A DNA stretch of 64,000 nucleotides from JASJAR01 sp038530285 (lineage in GTDB: Bacteria > Pseudomonadota > Alphaproteobacteria > Rhodobacterales > Rhodobacteraceae). The position numbers and the translations under genes are program-made. Below the pieces are notes generated by a model that worked only from the letters and a program-made list of their open reading frames with translations, was not told the origin of the DNA and did not search any database. Positions 32,909-41,488 of the stretch are shown in pieces; position 1 is the stretch's first letter, and the number at the start of each line of letters is the position of its first letter. The stretch covers positions 1-64,000 of the forward strand of contig JBCBCY010000004.1 in the NCBI GenBank assembly GCA_038530285.1, read 5' to 3'.

Positions 32909-34132
32909 ATGGCAACCTTCGGACTTGGAATTGTCTTGTTCACGATGATCGTGCTTGCACTTGTGACCATCATCATGGCGGCACGGTCACGGCTGGTGTC
33001 CACCGGTGACGTCAACATCACGATCAACGGCGAAAAGACCATCGCAGTGCCTGCGGGCGGCAAGTTACTGCAGACGCTTGCGGAACAAAAGCTGTTCGTG
33101 CCGTCCGCCTGCGGGGGCGGTGGGACTTGCGCGCAATGCCGGGTGAAAATCCATTCCGGCGGCGGGTCGATCCTGCCGACCGAGGAAGGCCATATCACCA
33201 AGCGCGAAGCCCAGGGCGGCGACCGCTTGTCCTGCCAGGTGGCCGTCAAGCAAGACATGGAAATCGAGGTCCCAGAGGAAGTCTTCGGCGTCAAGAAATG
33301 GGAATGCACGGTGCGTTCGAACGAAAACGTGGCGACCTTCATCAAGGCGCTGGTTCTGGACCTACCCGAAGGCGAAGACGTGAACTTCCGCGCCGGCGGC
33401 TACATCCAGATCGAAGCGCCCGCCTATGACGTCGATTACAAGGATTTCGACGTTCAGGAAGAATACCGCGAAGACTGGGACAAGTTTAACATCTGGCAGT
33501 ATTCGTCGCATCTGGATGCCCCGATTGAGCGGGCTTATTCCATGGCGAACTACCCGCTTGAAAAGGGCATGATCATGCTCAATGTGCGTATCGCCACGCC
33601 GCCGCCCGGGTCCGAAGGCATCCCGGCAGGCAAGATGTCATCCTACATCTTCAACCTAAAACCCGGCGACAAGGTCACAATCTCAGGCCCTTTCGGGGAG
33701 TTTTTCGCCCGCGACACCCAGAAGGAAATGGTCTTTGTGGGCGGCGGGGCCGGCATGGCACCGATGCGCAGCCACATCTTTGACCAGCTCAAACGGCTGG
33801 AGAACCGCGACCGCAAGATCACCTTCTGGTACGGCGCGCGGTCCAAACGCGAGATGTTCTTTGTCGAAGATTTCGACGAATTGGACGAACAGTTCGACAA
33901 TTTCTCATGGCATGTGGCCCTATCGGACGCCCTGCCCACCGATGACTGGGACGGCCACACCGGCTTCATCCACAATGTGCTGTTTGAAGAATACCTCAAA
34001 GATCACCCCGCGCCTGAGGATTGCGAATACTACCTGTGCGGGCCGCCGATCATGAACCAATCGGTGATCAACATGCTGGTGGATCTGGGCGTGGACCGCG
34101 AAGACATCATGCTGGATGACTTCGGCGGGTAG
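32909..34132 (+). CDS. nqrF: Na+-translocating NADH:quinone reductase subunit F (NADH-oxidising)
   Basis: This 407-residue electron-input subunit has an N-terminal helix (3-25), a [2Fe-2S] ferredoxin domain with CGGGGTCAQCRVK and the fourth cysteine in RLSCQVAVK, an FAD domain with RAYSMANYPLE and GKMSSYIFNLKPGD, and an NADH domain with VGGGAGMAPMRSHIFDQL and the terminal YYLCGPPIMNQ. Electrons enter from NADH, pass through FAD and the iron-sulfur cluster to the D/E iron and on to the FMNs and quinone, with Na+ export. It is the last gene of the operon; no strong terminator hairpin follows. Confidence 0.96.
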   Translation: MATFGLGIVLFTMIVLALVTIIMAARSRLVSTGDVNITINGEKTIAVPAGGKLLQTLAEQKLFVPSACGGGGTCAQCRVKIHSGGGSILPTEEGHITKREAQGGDRLSCQVAVKQDMEIEVPEEVFGVKKWECTVRSNENVATFIKALVLDLPEGEDVNFRAGGYIQIEAPAYDVDYKDFDVQEEYREDWDKFNIWQYSSHLDAPIERAYSMANYPLEKGMIMLNVRIATPPPGSEGIPAGKMSSYIFNLKPGDKVTISGPFGEFFARDTQKEMVFVGGGAGMAPMRSHIFDQLKRLENRDRKITFWYGARSKREMFFVEDFDELDEQFDNFSWHVALSDALPTDDWDGHTGFIHNVLFEEYLKDHPAPEDCEYYLCGPPIMNQSVINMLVDLGVDREDIMLDDFGG

Positions 34133-34173
34133 GCCTTTCAGCTTGTAGTCGTCTGATTTAAAATCGTCTCCCG

Positions 34174-34827
34174 ATGAAGCGATCAGACAGCAATTGGGTA
34201 CGACGTTTGGCAATCTTGCATCGCAATAGACTGGCTGGGTTGCTAACGCTTATTGCGTTGTCACTCCTGGTCTTCGTGTCGATATTTGTGCGCATGGTTG
34301 ATTTCTCCACGGAGGATATTGCGTCACTCGCTTTGAAGCGCAGCGGTGCAGCCGACGTTCAAGTTATCGCCGAAGGTGGATGCCAAATCCGGATACTACG
34401 TGCACCAACACCAGGCGGGAGCTGTATTGCCGGCAGCGAGACCAAAGTCGCAGAAACAGTAGTAGATTTCTCCGAAGTCACGGAAATTGACTCTGCCCAA
34501 CTCGAAGATGAATCCTATCTAATTGTCAGGTTCGATGAAGAAGTTTCCTCCCACTATCGTGCGTTAAAAACCGATCTCGATATGGCGTTGCCCAACAGAG
34601 AAAGTGGAGACCTTGTTCGGAGGACGATTGAGGACTGGAGTTCAGTAAAAATCATCGAGCTTTCAACTTTGGACATCGGCACATCCGAGCAAATCAAACA
34701 GTGCAACGGCAAGACCCGGTTAGGTATCCTGTCGAGTGGATTTATCATTATCGAGGTTTCCAAAGAACTCTCAATGAGAGAGACCCTCGCATCGCGTCGC
34801 CTTTTGTCGTCGTGCCAGAAGCGTTAG
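34174..34827 (+). CDS. Hypothetical single-pass membrane protein, compositionally atypical
   Basis: This 217-residue protein has a basic N-terminus (MKRSDSNWVRRLAILHRNR), one hydrophobic helix (about residues 20-40) and an extracytoplasmic domain of about 175 residues. The domain has cysteines in EGGCQIRI, GGSCIAGS, IKQCNGK and LSSCQKR, which could form two disulfides. I recognise no family. The DNA is visibly richer in A and T than the NQR and katG genes on either side, which suggests recent acquisition or a lineage-specific gene. It starts 41 bases after nqrF and ends near the katG terminator. Confidence 0.65.
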   Translation: MKRSDSNWVRRLAILHRNRLAGLLTLIALSLLVFVSIFVRMVDFSTEDIASLALKRSGAADVQVIAEGGCQIRILRAPTPGGSCIAGSETKVAETVVDFSEVTEIDSAQLEDESYLIVRFDEEVSSHYRALKTDLDMALPNRESGDLVRRTIEDWSSVKIIELSTLDIGTSEQIKQCNGKTRLGILSSGFIIIEVSKELSMRETLASRRLLSSCQKR

Positions 34828-34846
34828 CCAGCAATTGCCCCGAGAT

Positions 34847-34878
34847 AAAAAACGGCGCGAGAGTTTCCCCCCGCGCCG
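34847..34878 (-). terminator. Rho-independent terminator of katG
   Basis: On the minus strand CGGCGCG and CGCGCCG form a seven-pair stem, extendable with G-C and G-T pairs, followed directly by six T. It starts 23 bases after the katG stop codon. Confidence 0.75.
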
Positions 34879-34900
34879 CATCTCAACTCTCAAACCGCGA

Positions 34901-37102
34901 TCAGACGTCGAAACGGTCCGCGTCCATCACCTTAGCGAAAGCGGCCGCAAACTGCTCGACCATCATCGCTTCGGCGTCCGATTGCGCATAGACCTCCGCC
35001 AGGGCGCGCAGCTGCGAATGCGACCCGAAGACCAGATCGACCCGCGTGCCGGTCCATTTCGCCTCGCCCGTGGCGCGGTCCTTGCCTTCAAACACGCCGG
35101 TGGCATCGGGGGCTTTTGACCACTCGGTCCCCATGTCCAACAGGTTCACAAAGAAGTCGTTCGACAAGGTCCCGGGCCGGTCGGTGAAGATCCCGTGGCA
35201 GTTGGACGAATGGTTCGCCCCAATCACCCGCAAGCCACCGACCAGCACCGTCATCTCAGGCGCCGTCAGGCCCAGAAGATGCGCCCGGTCCACCAGCATT
35301 TCTTCCGCCGACAGGCTGAAATCCTGCTTTTGGTAATTGCGGAACCCATCTGCCATCGGTTCAAGCACATCAAAGCTGGCCGCATCGGTCTGCGCTTCGC
35401 TCGCGTCGGTACGCCCTGGCGTGAACGACACGGTGACATCGTGACCACCGGCCTTGGCTGCGGCTTCCACACCGGCCACACCACCCAGAACGATGATATC
35501 AGCGAGCGAGACCTTTTTGCCGCCAGATTGCGCATCGTTAAACGAGGTCTGGACACCTTCCAGCACGGTCAGCGCTTTGGCCAGTTTCGCCGGTTCGTTG
35601 ACATCCCAGTCCTTCTGGGGCGCAAGACGGATACGCGCGCCATTCGCACCACCGCGTTTGTCCGACTGCCGGAAGGTCGAGGCCGACGCCCAGGCGGTCG
35701 AGACCAGATCAGCCACCGACAGACCCGACGCGAGCAGCTTTTCCTTCAGCGCTGCGATGTCGGCCGCGTCGATCAACGCGTGGTCAACGGCAGGCACCGG
35801 ATCCTGCCAGATCAGATCCTCGGCCGGGACATCCTTACCCAAGTACAGGTCTTTCGGCCCCATGTCGCGGTGGGTCAGCTTGAACCAGGCGCGTGCAAAG
35901 GCGTCAGCGAACTTGTCGGGGTTGGCGTGGAAGTCTTTTGAAATCTTGATGTAGGCGGGGTCGGTCCGAAGCGCCATGTCAGCGGTCGTCATCATGATAT
36001 GGGTCTTGCCGGCACCATCCGCGGTGGGTGCCATATCTTCTTCCTTCAGACCTTTGGGCTGCCATTGGTTGGCCCCTGCGGGCGATTTCGTGAGCTCCCA
36101 TTCGTAGCCGAACAGAACGTCGAAATAGGACATGTCCCAGGTCGTCGGCGTGGGCGTCCAGGCGCCTTCGATGCCCGATGTGGTGGTGTCGACACCAACG
36201 CCCGAACCGTGTCCGTTGCGCCAGCCCAGACCTTGCGCTTCGATTGTCGCGCCTTCGGGTTCGGCCCCCACAAGGGCCGGGTCGCCCGCACCATGGGCCT
36301 TGCCGAAGGTGTGCCCCCCTGCGACCAGGGCCACGGTTTCTTCGTCGTTCATCGCCATGCGCGCGAACGTATCGCGAATGTCATAGCCAGACGCCATCGG
36401 GTCCGGGTTTCCGTCGGGGCCTTCGGGGTTCACATAGATCAGGCCCATCTGCACCGCGGCCAGCGGATTTTCGAGGTCACGCTCGCCCGAATAGCGCGAA
36501 TTGGCCTTGTCGGATGTCGCCAACCATTCGGTTTCCGCGCCCCAATAGACATCCTCTTCCGGTTCCCAGACATCCGCACGTCCGCCGCCGAAGCCGAAGG
36601 TTTCAAAACCCATCGAATCCAGGGCCACATTGCCTGCCAGGATCATCAGGTCGGCCCAGGAAATCTGGTTGCCGTATTTCTGCTTGATCGGCCACAACAG
36701 GCGGCGCGCTTTGTCGAGGTTGCCGTTGTCAGGCCAGGAATTCAGCGGTGCAAACCGCTGCTGGCCAGCCCCTGCCCCGCCGCGACCATCGCTTGTGCGG
36801 TAGGTGCCGGCCGAATGCCAGGCCATGCGAATGAAGAACGGCCCATAATGGCCGTAGTCTGCCGGCCACCAGTCCTGGCTGTCGGTCATCAGCGCGGTCA
36901 GGTCGGCCTTCAGCGCGTCAAGGTCCAGACCCTTGAACGCTTCGGCATAATCAAAGGTGCCGCCCATCGGATCGGAGGCAGGCTGATTCTGGTGCAGAAT
37001 TTTCAGGTTCAACTGGTTCGGCCACCAATCTCCGTTTGAGCGCACGCCGAATGTTGCGTGCAATACCGGGCACTTGCCCTCGCTTTTGTCGCTTCCGTCC
37101 AT
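34901..37102 (-). CDS. katG: Catalase-peroxidase
   Basis: This bifunctional haem enzyme of 733 residues removes hydrogen peroxide. The distal site is in FIRMAWHSAGTYR (Arg, Trp, His). The proximal haem ligand histidine is in ALVAGGHTFGKAHG. The Met-Tyr-Trp crosslink residues are all present: Trp in MAWHSAG, Tyr in LIYVNPEG and Met in FARMAMND. The second, degenerate peroxidase domain fills the C-terminal half, ending LRALAEVYAQSDAE. The ATG at 37102 has AGGAG eight bases upstream. It is divergent from oxyR, its expected activator, and ends at a clear terminator. Confidence 0.97.
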   Translation of the reverse strand: MDGSDKSEGKCPVLHATFGVRSNGDWWPNQLNLKILHQNQPASDPMGGTFDYAEAFKGLDLDALKADLTALMTDSQDWWPADYGHYGPFFIRMAWHSAGTYRTSDGRGGAGAGQQRFAPLNSWPDNGNLDKARRLLWPIKQKYGNQISWADLMILAGNVALDSMGFETFGFGGGRADVWEPEEDVYWGAETEWLATSDKANSRYSGERDLENPLAAVQMGLIYVNPEGPDGNPDPMASGYDIRDTFARMAMNDEETVALVAGGHTFGKAHGAGDPALVGAEPEGATIEAQGLGWRNGHGSGVGVDTTTSGIEGAWTPTPTTWDMSYFDVLFGYEWELTKSPAGANQWQPKGLKEEDMAPTADGAGKTHIMMTTADMALRTDPAYIKISKDFHANPDKFADAFARAWFKLTHRDMGPKDLYLGKDVPAEDLIWQDPVPAVDHALIDAADIAALKEKLLASGLSVADLVSTAWASASTFRQSDKRGGANGARIRLAPQKDWDVNEPAKLAKALTVLEGVQTSFNDAQSGGKKVSLADIIVLGGVAGVEAAAKAGGHDVTVSFTPGRTDASEAQTDAASFDVLEPMADGFRNYQKQDFSLSAEEMLVDRAHLLGLTAPEMTVLVGGLRVIGANHSSNCHGIFTDRPGTLSNDFFVNLLDMGTEWSKAPDATGVFEGKDRATGEAKWTGTRVDLVFGSHSQLRALAEVYAQSDAEAMMVEQFAAAFAKVMDADRFDV

Positions 37103-37233
37103 GATTGGTCTCCTGTCTGGCCTGATCGGTTGGGGGGCACGCGGCCTGCGCGAATGGCGCAGATTGTGGCACCTGACAGGGGTGGGATACCGCCTTCGTT
37201 CAATAATAGAAATTTGTATTTTTGGATGGTTAT

Positions 37234-37250
37234 GATAGTATTTTCCTATC
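37234..37250. promoter_or_regulatory. OxyR-like half-site pair at the oxyR start
   Basis: GATAG, seven bases, CTATC: the ATAG-N7-CTAT arrangement of OxyR operators, directly abutting the oxyR ATG at 37251. A looser ATAG occurs at 37206. Binding here would block oxyR translation initiation or transcription and could activate katG in the other direction. Confidence 0.55.
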
Positions 37251-38150
37251 ATGAACATCTCACTGAAACAGTTGAAGTATTTCGCGGCACTGGCCGAACA
37301 CGGCCATTTCGGACGCGCGGCGTCAGCGCTTGCGATTTCGCAACCTGCTTTGTCGGTTCAGATCCGCGACCTTGAAACCGAACTGGGCCAGCCCTTGTTT
37401 GAACGCGGACCAAAGGGCGTGCAACTGACCGGATTTGGAACCGAGTTTGACACCCGCGCCCGCATCATCCTGGGCCAGATTGATGACCTCAGTCAGTTTG
37501 CGCGCGCCGCGTCTGATCTGTCGACGGGGCAGCTGCGCCTTGGGGTCATCCCCACCATTGCGCCGTATCTTTTGCCGCGCATTTTGCCGCGCCTGAAAGC
37601 CGACCTGCCCGACCTGGAACTTGGCCTTCGCGAAACCGTAACCCCGCGCCTGATGGACGACCTTGCCGATGGCAAGATCGATGCCGCCCTTGTCGCCCTG
37701 CCGGTCGATGCGCCCTGGGCTGAGACGGTGCCGCTGTTTGATGAGGCGATGGTTCTGGTGCGCCACCAGACCGAGGACGGGGCGGAGGTGCCCCACCGCA
37801 AGGACTTGTCGTCCGCCCGGGTCCTGATGCTGGAAGAGGGTCATTGTTTTCGCGATCTCGCACTGGATTTTTGCCAGATCGACCGGACCGCACGGCGCCG
37901 GGGCCTTGATGGGTCGTCGCTGTCAACGCTGGTGCAGATGGTGGGCGCGGGCTTTGGCATGACGTTGATCCCGGAAATGGCGGTGCCGGTGGAAACCCGG
38001 GCCGCTGCTGTCACCACGCAGCGCTTTTCCGCCCCCCAGCCCACACGCACGGTCGGAATGGTCTGGCGCAAATCCACACCGCTTTCGAGCCATCTGGCCA
38101 CAATTGCCGCGCTCATTCGCGAGGCCGCCGCCGACGAGGTTTCACCCTGA
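37251..38150 (+). CDS. oxyR: Hydrogen-peroxide sensor LysR-type regulator
   Basis: This 299-residue LysR regulator has an N-terminal winged helix-turn-helix (LKYFAALAEHGHFGRAASAL, SQPALSVQIRDLETELG, LFERGPKGVQLT) and a periplasmic-binding-like effector domain. The redox cysteines of OxyR are conserved: Cys in LEEGHCFRDLAL and the second in DFCQIDR, nine residues later as in E. coli OxyR. It is divergent from katG, the usual arrangement, and an OxyR-like site overlaps its start. Peroxide should oxidise the pair and activate katG. Confidence 0.94.
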   Translation: MNISLKQLKYFAALAEHGHFGRAASALAISQPALSVQIRDLETELGQPLFERGPKGVQLTGFGTEFDTRARIILGQIDDLSQFARAASDLSTGQLRLGVIPTIAPYLLPRILPRLKADLPDLELGLRETVTPRLMDDLADGKIDAALVALPVDAPWAETVPLFDEAMVLVRHQTEDGAEVPHRKDLSSARVLMLEEGHCFRDLALDFCQIDRTARRRGLDGSSLSTLVQMVGAGFGMTLIPEMAVPVETRAAAVTTQRFSAPQPTRTVGMVWRKSTPLSSHLATIAALIREAAADEVSP

Positions 38151-38174
38151 GCCCGAAACCGCTATGGCTGACCC

Positions 38175-39047
38175 ATGATGGGGAGCGTTTCTGACCGGGT
38201 TCTGGCCATTGACGGGGGCGGCAGCGGATGCCGATTGGCTCTTGTCGGTGCGAACGCGCGGGTTGAGGTCACAGCGGGGCCTGCAAATGTGTCGTCCCAT
38301 TTTTCTGACGCGATTGCTGCGATCCGGTCGGGCTTGGGCGCGCTGGCGGCCAAGGCCGAGGTGAGCGAGGCCGCTTTGCACGCCGTACCGGCCTATCTGG
38401 GGCTAGCGGGTGTTGTCGGCCCCAAAGATGCCGTGCGCGTGGCCCATGCCCTGCCGCTGACATCTGCGCGCATTGAAAGCGACCAGCCTGCCACGGTGGA
38501 AGGGGCCCTTGGGCCAAGTGACGGCGCTGTGGCCGGGCTTGGCACGGGGTCCTTTTTCGGCTTGCGGCGCGGGGCTGTGTTGCGGCTGGCCGGCGGCTGG
38601 GGTCACCGGATTGATGACCGCGCGTCCGGGTATTGGTTGGGGCGCGAGGCTTTGCGCCTCACCTTGTCGGTGGCAGATGGGCTTGAACCGGCAGGTGCGA
38701 CCAGCATCGCCGTGACACAAGCGTTCCCCACCCCCCATGACATCGTTGCCTTTTCCAAAGACGCCAGTCCCGACGAGGTGGCCGCACTCGCGCCTCTGGT
38801 TGTCGCAGCCGAGGCTTCGGGCGACCCTGCCGCGGCCAGAATCCTGACCGCCGGGACCGAATACATCGTCTCGACCCTGTCGGCACTTGGCTGGCGACGC
38901 GATGACCCCCTGTGCACGATCGGCGGCGTGGCAGCCGCATTTGCCGGGCGGCTGTCGCAAACGGTTGATCTGGTCGATCCGGTCGGCACCCCGCTTGAGG
39001 GGGCGATTGCGCGCGCGCGCCGCTTTGCCAAGGGGCAGCTCAATTGA
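38175..39047 (+). CDS. BadF/BcrA-family ATPase, probable glucosamine/N-acetylglucosamine kinase
   Basis: This 290-residue ASKHA-fold kinase has the phosphate-1 motif VLAIDGGGSGCRLALVG, the phosphate-2 motif AGLGTGSFFGLRRG, and GGWGHRIDDRASGYWLGREA, a signature of bacterial amino-sugar kinases. It overlaps nagA by four bases (TTGA), which strongly suggests that it phosphorylates N-acetylglucosamine or glucosamine taken up unphosphorylated. The start is ATG at 38175 or the adjacent one at 38178. No transporter gene adjoins, so uptake components must lie elsewhere. Confidence 0.85.
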   Translation: MMGSVSDRVLAIDGGGSGCRLALVGANARVEVTAGPANVSSHFSDAIAAIRSGLGALAAKAEVSEAALHAVPAYLGLAGVVGPKDAVRVAHALPLTSARIESDQPATVEGALGPSDGAVAGLGTGSFFGLRRGAVLRLAGGWGHRIDDRASGYWLGREALRLTLSVADGLEPAGATSIAVTQAFPTPHDIVAFSKDASPDEVAALAPLVVAAEASGDPAAARILTAGTEYIVSTLSALGWRRDDPLCTIGGVAAAFAGRLSQTVDLVDPVGTPLEGAIARARRFAKGQLN

Positions 39048-40165
39048 GTGCGATCCGGGTTCTTAAAGGCGGCCTTGTGTTTGATGGCACAGACATCCTG
39101 GACGATCACGCTGTGGTCATCGGCCCCGACCATGTGGTCGGTGTTATACCTGCCAGGGACGCGCCGCACGGTGAGGTTGTCTTTCTGAACGGCGATATCC
39201 TGTGCCCGCCCTTTGTTGACCTTCAGGTCAATGGCGGTGGGGGTGTGTTGTTCAATGACGCCCCGACCGAGGCGGGACTGGCCACCATTGCAGCAGCCCA
39301 TCGCGCGGCCGGCACCCAAACGATCCTGCCCACGCTGATCACTGACACGCCAGAGGTGACCCGCGCTGCCATAGAGGCGGTGGCGACCACGGCTGTGGCG
39401 GGGATTGCTGGGCTTCATCTTGAGGGGCCCCATCTGTCGCCCGACAAGGCCGGTGCCCATGACCGAGGCCTGATCCGCCCGATGGGGCCGGATGATCTGG
39501 ACATGTACCTTGACGCCGCGCGCAGAGTGCCGCGCCTATTGATCACGCTGGCGCCAGAAGCCGTCGCCCCGCAGGATATTGCGACCCTTGCCCGCGCGGG
39601 CGTGACGGTCAGCCTGGGCCACTCGGCCGCGGATTATTCTGCCGCCATGGCCGCCTTTGATGCCGGGGCCAGTATGGCGACGCATCTGTTCAACGCGATG
39701 GGGCCTGTGCACCACCGTGATCCGGGATTGCCCGGAGCCGCCCTGTCGCGGGCCGATGTTACCGTTGGGGTGATCGCCGATGGGCTGCATGTCCATCCTG
39801 CGATGCTTGGGGCGGCACGCCGCGCCAAGATAGGCGCCGACACCCTGTTTCTTGTCACCGATGCCATGGCGCCCTTTGGCACGGGGGCCACGACGTTTTC
39901 GCTGATGGGCCGATCGGTGCGCGTGCATGGTCCGCGCCTGACCTTGGAGGACGGAACCCTTGCAGGGGCCAACGCCGATATGCTCGGGGCCATCCGCGTG
40001 CTGGTCGAAGACGCCGCCACGCCCCTGCGCCACGCTTTGACGATGGCGACCCGCGCGCCCGCCTTGGCCGCAGATCTGCCAGCGCCTGCAGGCCAGATAG
40101 CAGGCGGCGGCCCCCTGCCCCTGAGACTGGCGCGCGATCTTTCGGCTTTGAAAGCTTTGGCTTAG
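39044..40165 (+). CDS. nagA: N-acetylglucosamine-6-phosphate deacetylase
   Basis: This amidohydrolase of 373 residues removes acetate from GlcNAc-6-phosphate. Family motifs are PPFVDLQVNGGGGVLFND, AGLHLEGPHLSPDKAGAHD (metal glutamate), TVSLGHSAADY, ATHLFNAMGPVHHRDPG, IADGLHVHP and FLVTDAMAPFG (catalytic aspartate). The start codon is TTG, four bases inside the kinase gene, and no ATG fits. The usual HxH metal pair near the N-terminus appears as DLQV, as in the one-metal NagA group. It converges with the SDR gene, sharing stop-codon bases. Confidence 0.93.
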   Translation: MSAIRVLKGGLVFDGTDILDDHAVVIGPDHVVGVIPARDAPHGEVVFLNGDILCPPFVDLQVNGGGGVLFNDAPTEAGLATIAAAHRAAGTQTILPTLITDTPEVTRAAIEAVATTAVAGIAGLHLEGPHLSPDKAGAHDRGLIRPMGPDDLDMYLDAARRVPRLLITLAPEAVAPQDIATLARAGVTVSLGHSAADYSAAMAAFDAGASMATHLFNAMGPVHHRDPGLPGAALSRADVTVGVIADGLHVHPAMLGAARRAKIGADTLFLVTDAMAPFGTGATTFSLMGRSVRVHGPRLTLEDGTLAGANADMLGAIRVLVEDAATPLRHALTMATRAPALAADLPAPAGQIAGGGPLPLRLARDLSALKALA

Positions 40166-40911
40166 ACCGTGTAGTTCAACCCCAACCGGCCGCCATCAGC
40201 AAAGATTGTCTCGCCCGTGATGTAGCTGGCCTTGTCCGAACACAAGAACGCCACCACATCGCCGATCTCACGCGCGGTGCCGATCCGGCCCAAGGGTGTG
40301 CGCGACAGCACGCGCGCCTTGGCGGCGGGGTCCGTGTTCAGCCCGGCCAGCATATCAGTGTCGATTGAGCCCGGGCCGACCGCGTTCACCCGAATTTTAT
40401 GGCCCGCCAAGGCAAGGGCCGCCGTTTTCGTCAATTGCCCGATCCCGCCCTTCGACGCGCAATAGGCCGGGATCGCGGGGATCGCCACCTGCGCGTTGAT
40501 CGACGAAATGTTCACGACCGCCCCGGCGATCCCTTCTGCGACCATGGTTCGCGCGGCGCGCTGCGTGGCCACGAATGGGGCAGTCAGATTGACCGCGATC
40601 ACACGATCAAAATCCTCCACCCGATAGGTCAAAAAGTCCCCCGGCATCGCGATCCCTGCATTGTTCACAAGGGCCCCAACAGGGCCAAGCTTGGCTTCGA
40701 CCTGATCAAACATCGCGGTCAGAGCTGCGGTATCGGCGACATCAAGTGCGAATGTTAGCGCCGCCCCAAGATCGCGCGCTGTGTCTGCCAGGGCTGCCGC
40801 GTCGATGTCGGCCAGAACCATGGTCCAACCGTCATCGATCAGCGCCTCGGCTGCGGCCCGACCGATGCCGCGGGCCGCCCCGGTGACAAGGGCAAGTTTG
40901 GGGTGTGGCAT
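40162..40911 (-). CDS. Short-chain dehydrogenase/reductase (FabG-like)
   Basis: This 249-residue classical SDR has the cofactor motif LVTGAARGIGRAAAE, NNAGIAM, the catalytic serine in VVNISSINAQ, tyrosine and lysine in PAYCASKGGIGQLTK, and the C-terminal PLGRIGTAREIGDVVAFLCS. The acid VLADID after the second strand favours NAD(H). The ATG at 40911 gives the conserved N-terminus; an extended start would add 44 unlikely residues. It is divergent from the rhodanese gene. Substrate unknown; sugar alcohol, hydroxy acid or acyl-thioester reduction are all possible. Confidence 0.9.
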   Translation of the reverse strand: MPHPKLALVTGAARGIGRAAAEALIDDGWTMVLADIDAAALADTARDLGAALTFALDVADTAALTAMFDQVEAKLGPVGALVNNAGIAMPGDFLTYRVEDFDRVIAVNLTAPFVATQRAARTMVAEGIAGAVVNISSINAQVAIPAIPAYCASKGGIGQLTKTAALALAGHKIRVNAVGPGSIDTDMLAGLNTDPAAKARVLSRTPLGRIGTAREIGDVVAFLCSDKASYITGETIFADGGRLGLNYTV

Positions 40912-40990
40912 CGACGTGACCTTGTGCAGTGTTCGCGTTAGCCTCTTTCCTGCACGGCCCCACCGCAGGGCGCAACCCGAAGGACCCACC

Positions 40991-41377
40991 ATGGCGCTAA
41001 AGATCACGGCTGCAGAAATGGTCGCACAAGCGCGTGCGCGCATTCACGAAGTCGAAACAGCCGATCTCATGGCCGATCTTGGAGCCGAGGATTTGGTGAT
41101 TGTTGATATTCGCGACATCCGCGAGCGTCAGCGCCAAGGCCATATCCCGGGCGGTTTTCATGCGCCGCGCGGCATGATCGAATTCTGGGTGGACCCCGAC
41201 AGCCCCTATTTCAAGGACATCTTCGGCCAGGACAAACGGTTTGTCTTCCACTGCGCCAGCGGCTGGCGATCCGCGCTGACCGTGGCAACCCTGCAGGACA
41301 TGGGCTTTCCCGCGTCGCATTTAAAAGACGGGTTTTCGGATTGGATAAAGGCCGGTGGCCGGATCGAAAAGGCCTGA
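40991..41377 (+). CDS. Rhodanese-like sulfurtransferase
   Basis: This single-domain rhodanese has 128 residues. CDC25-like and rhodanese landmarks are VIVDIRDIRERQRQGHIPGG, the active-site loop FVFHCASGWRSALT with its catalytic cysteine, and the C-terminal HLKDGFSDWIKAGG. It would carry persulfide sulfur in the cytoplasm; no signal peptide is present. The ATG at 40991 is the first that leaves a complete domain. It lies upstream of the aconitase-X operon, separated by 111 bases with an inverted repeat, so it is likely transcribed separately. Confidence 0.9.
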   Translation: MALKITAAEMVAQARARIHEVETADLMADLGAEDLVIVDIRDIRERQRQGHIPGGFHAPRGMIEFWVDPDSPYFKDIFGQDKRFVFHCASGWRSALTVATLQDMGFPASHLKDGFSDWIKAGGRIEKA

Positions 41378-41410
41378 GCCGCTCGCGCGCCTTGCCCGTC
41401 AGATCTGGTC

Positions 41411-41428
41411 GTTGCACCCCCGTGCAAC
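41411..41428. promoter_or_regulatory. Perfect inverted repeat upstream of the aconitase-X gene
   Basis: GTTGCAC-CCCC-GTGCAAC is a seven-base-pair perfect inverted repeat in the 111-base gap before the aconitase-X gene. No T-run follows, so an operator is at least as likely as a terminator for the rhodanese gene. Confidence 0.4.
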
Positions 41429-41488
41429 ACCGGACTACCGGGGTGCCGGACAACACGGACGCCTTCAGGCGGATCGAAAGGTGAACAC

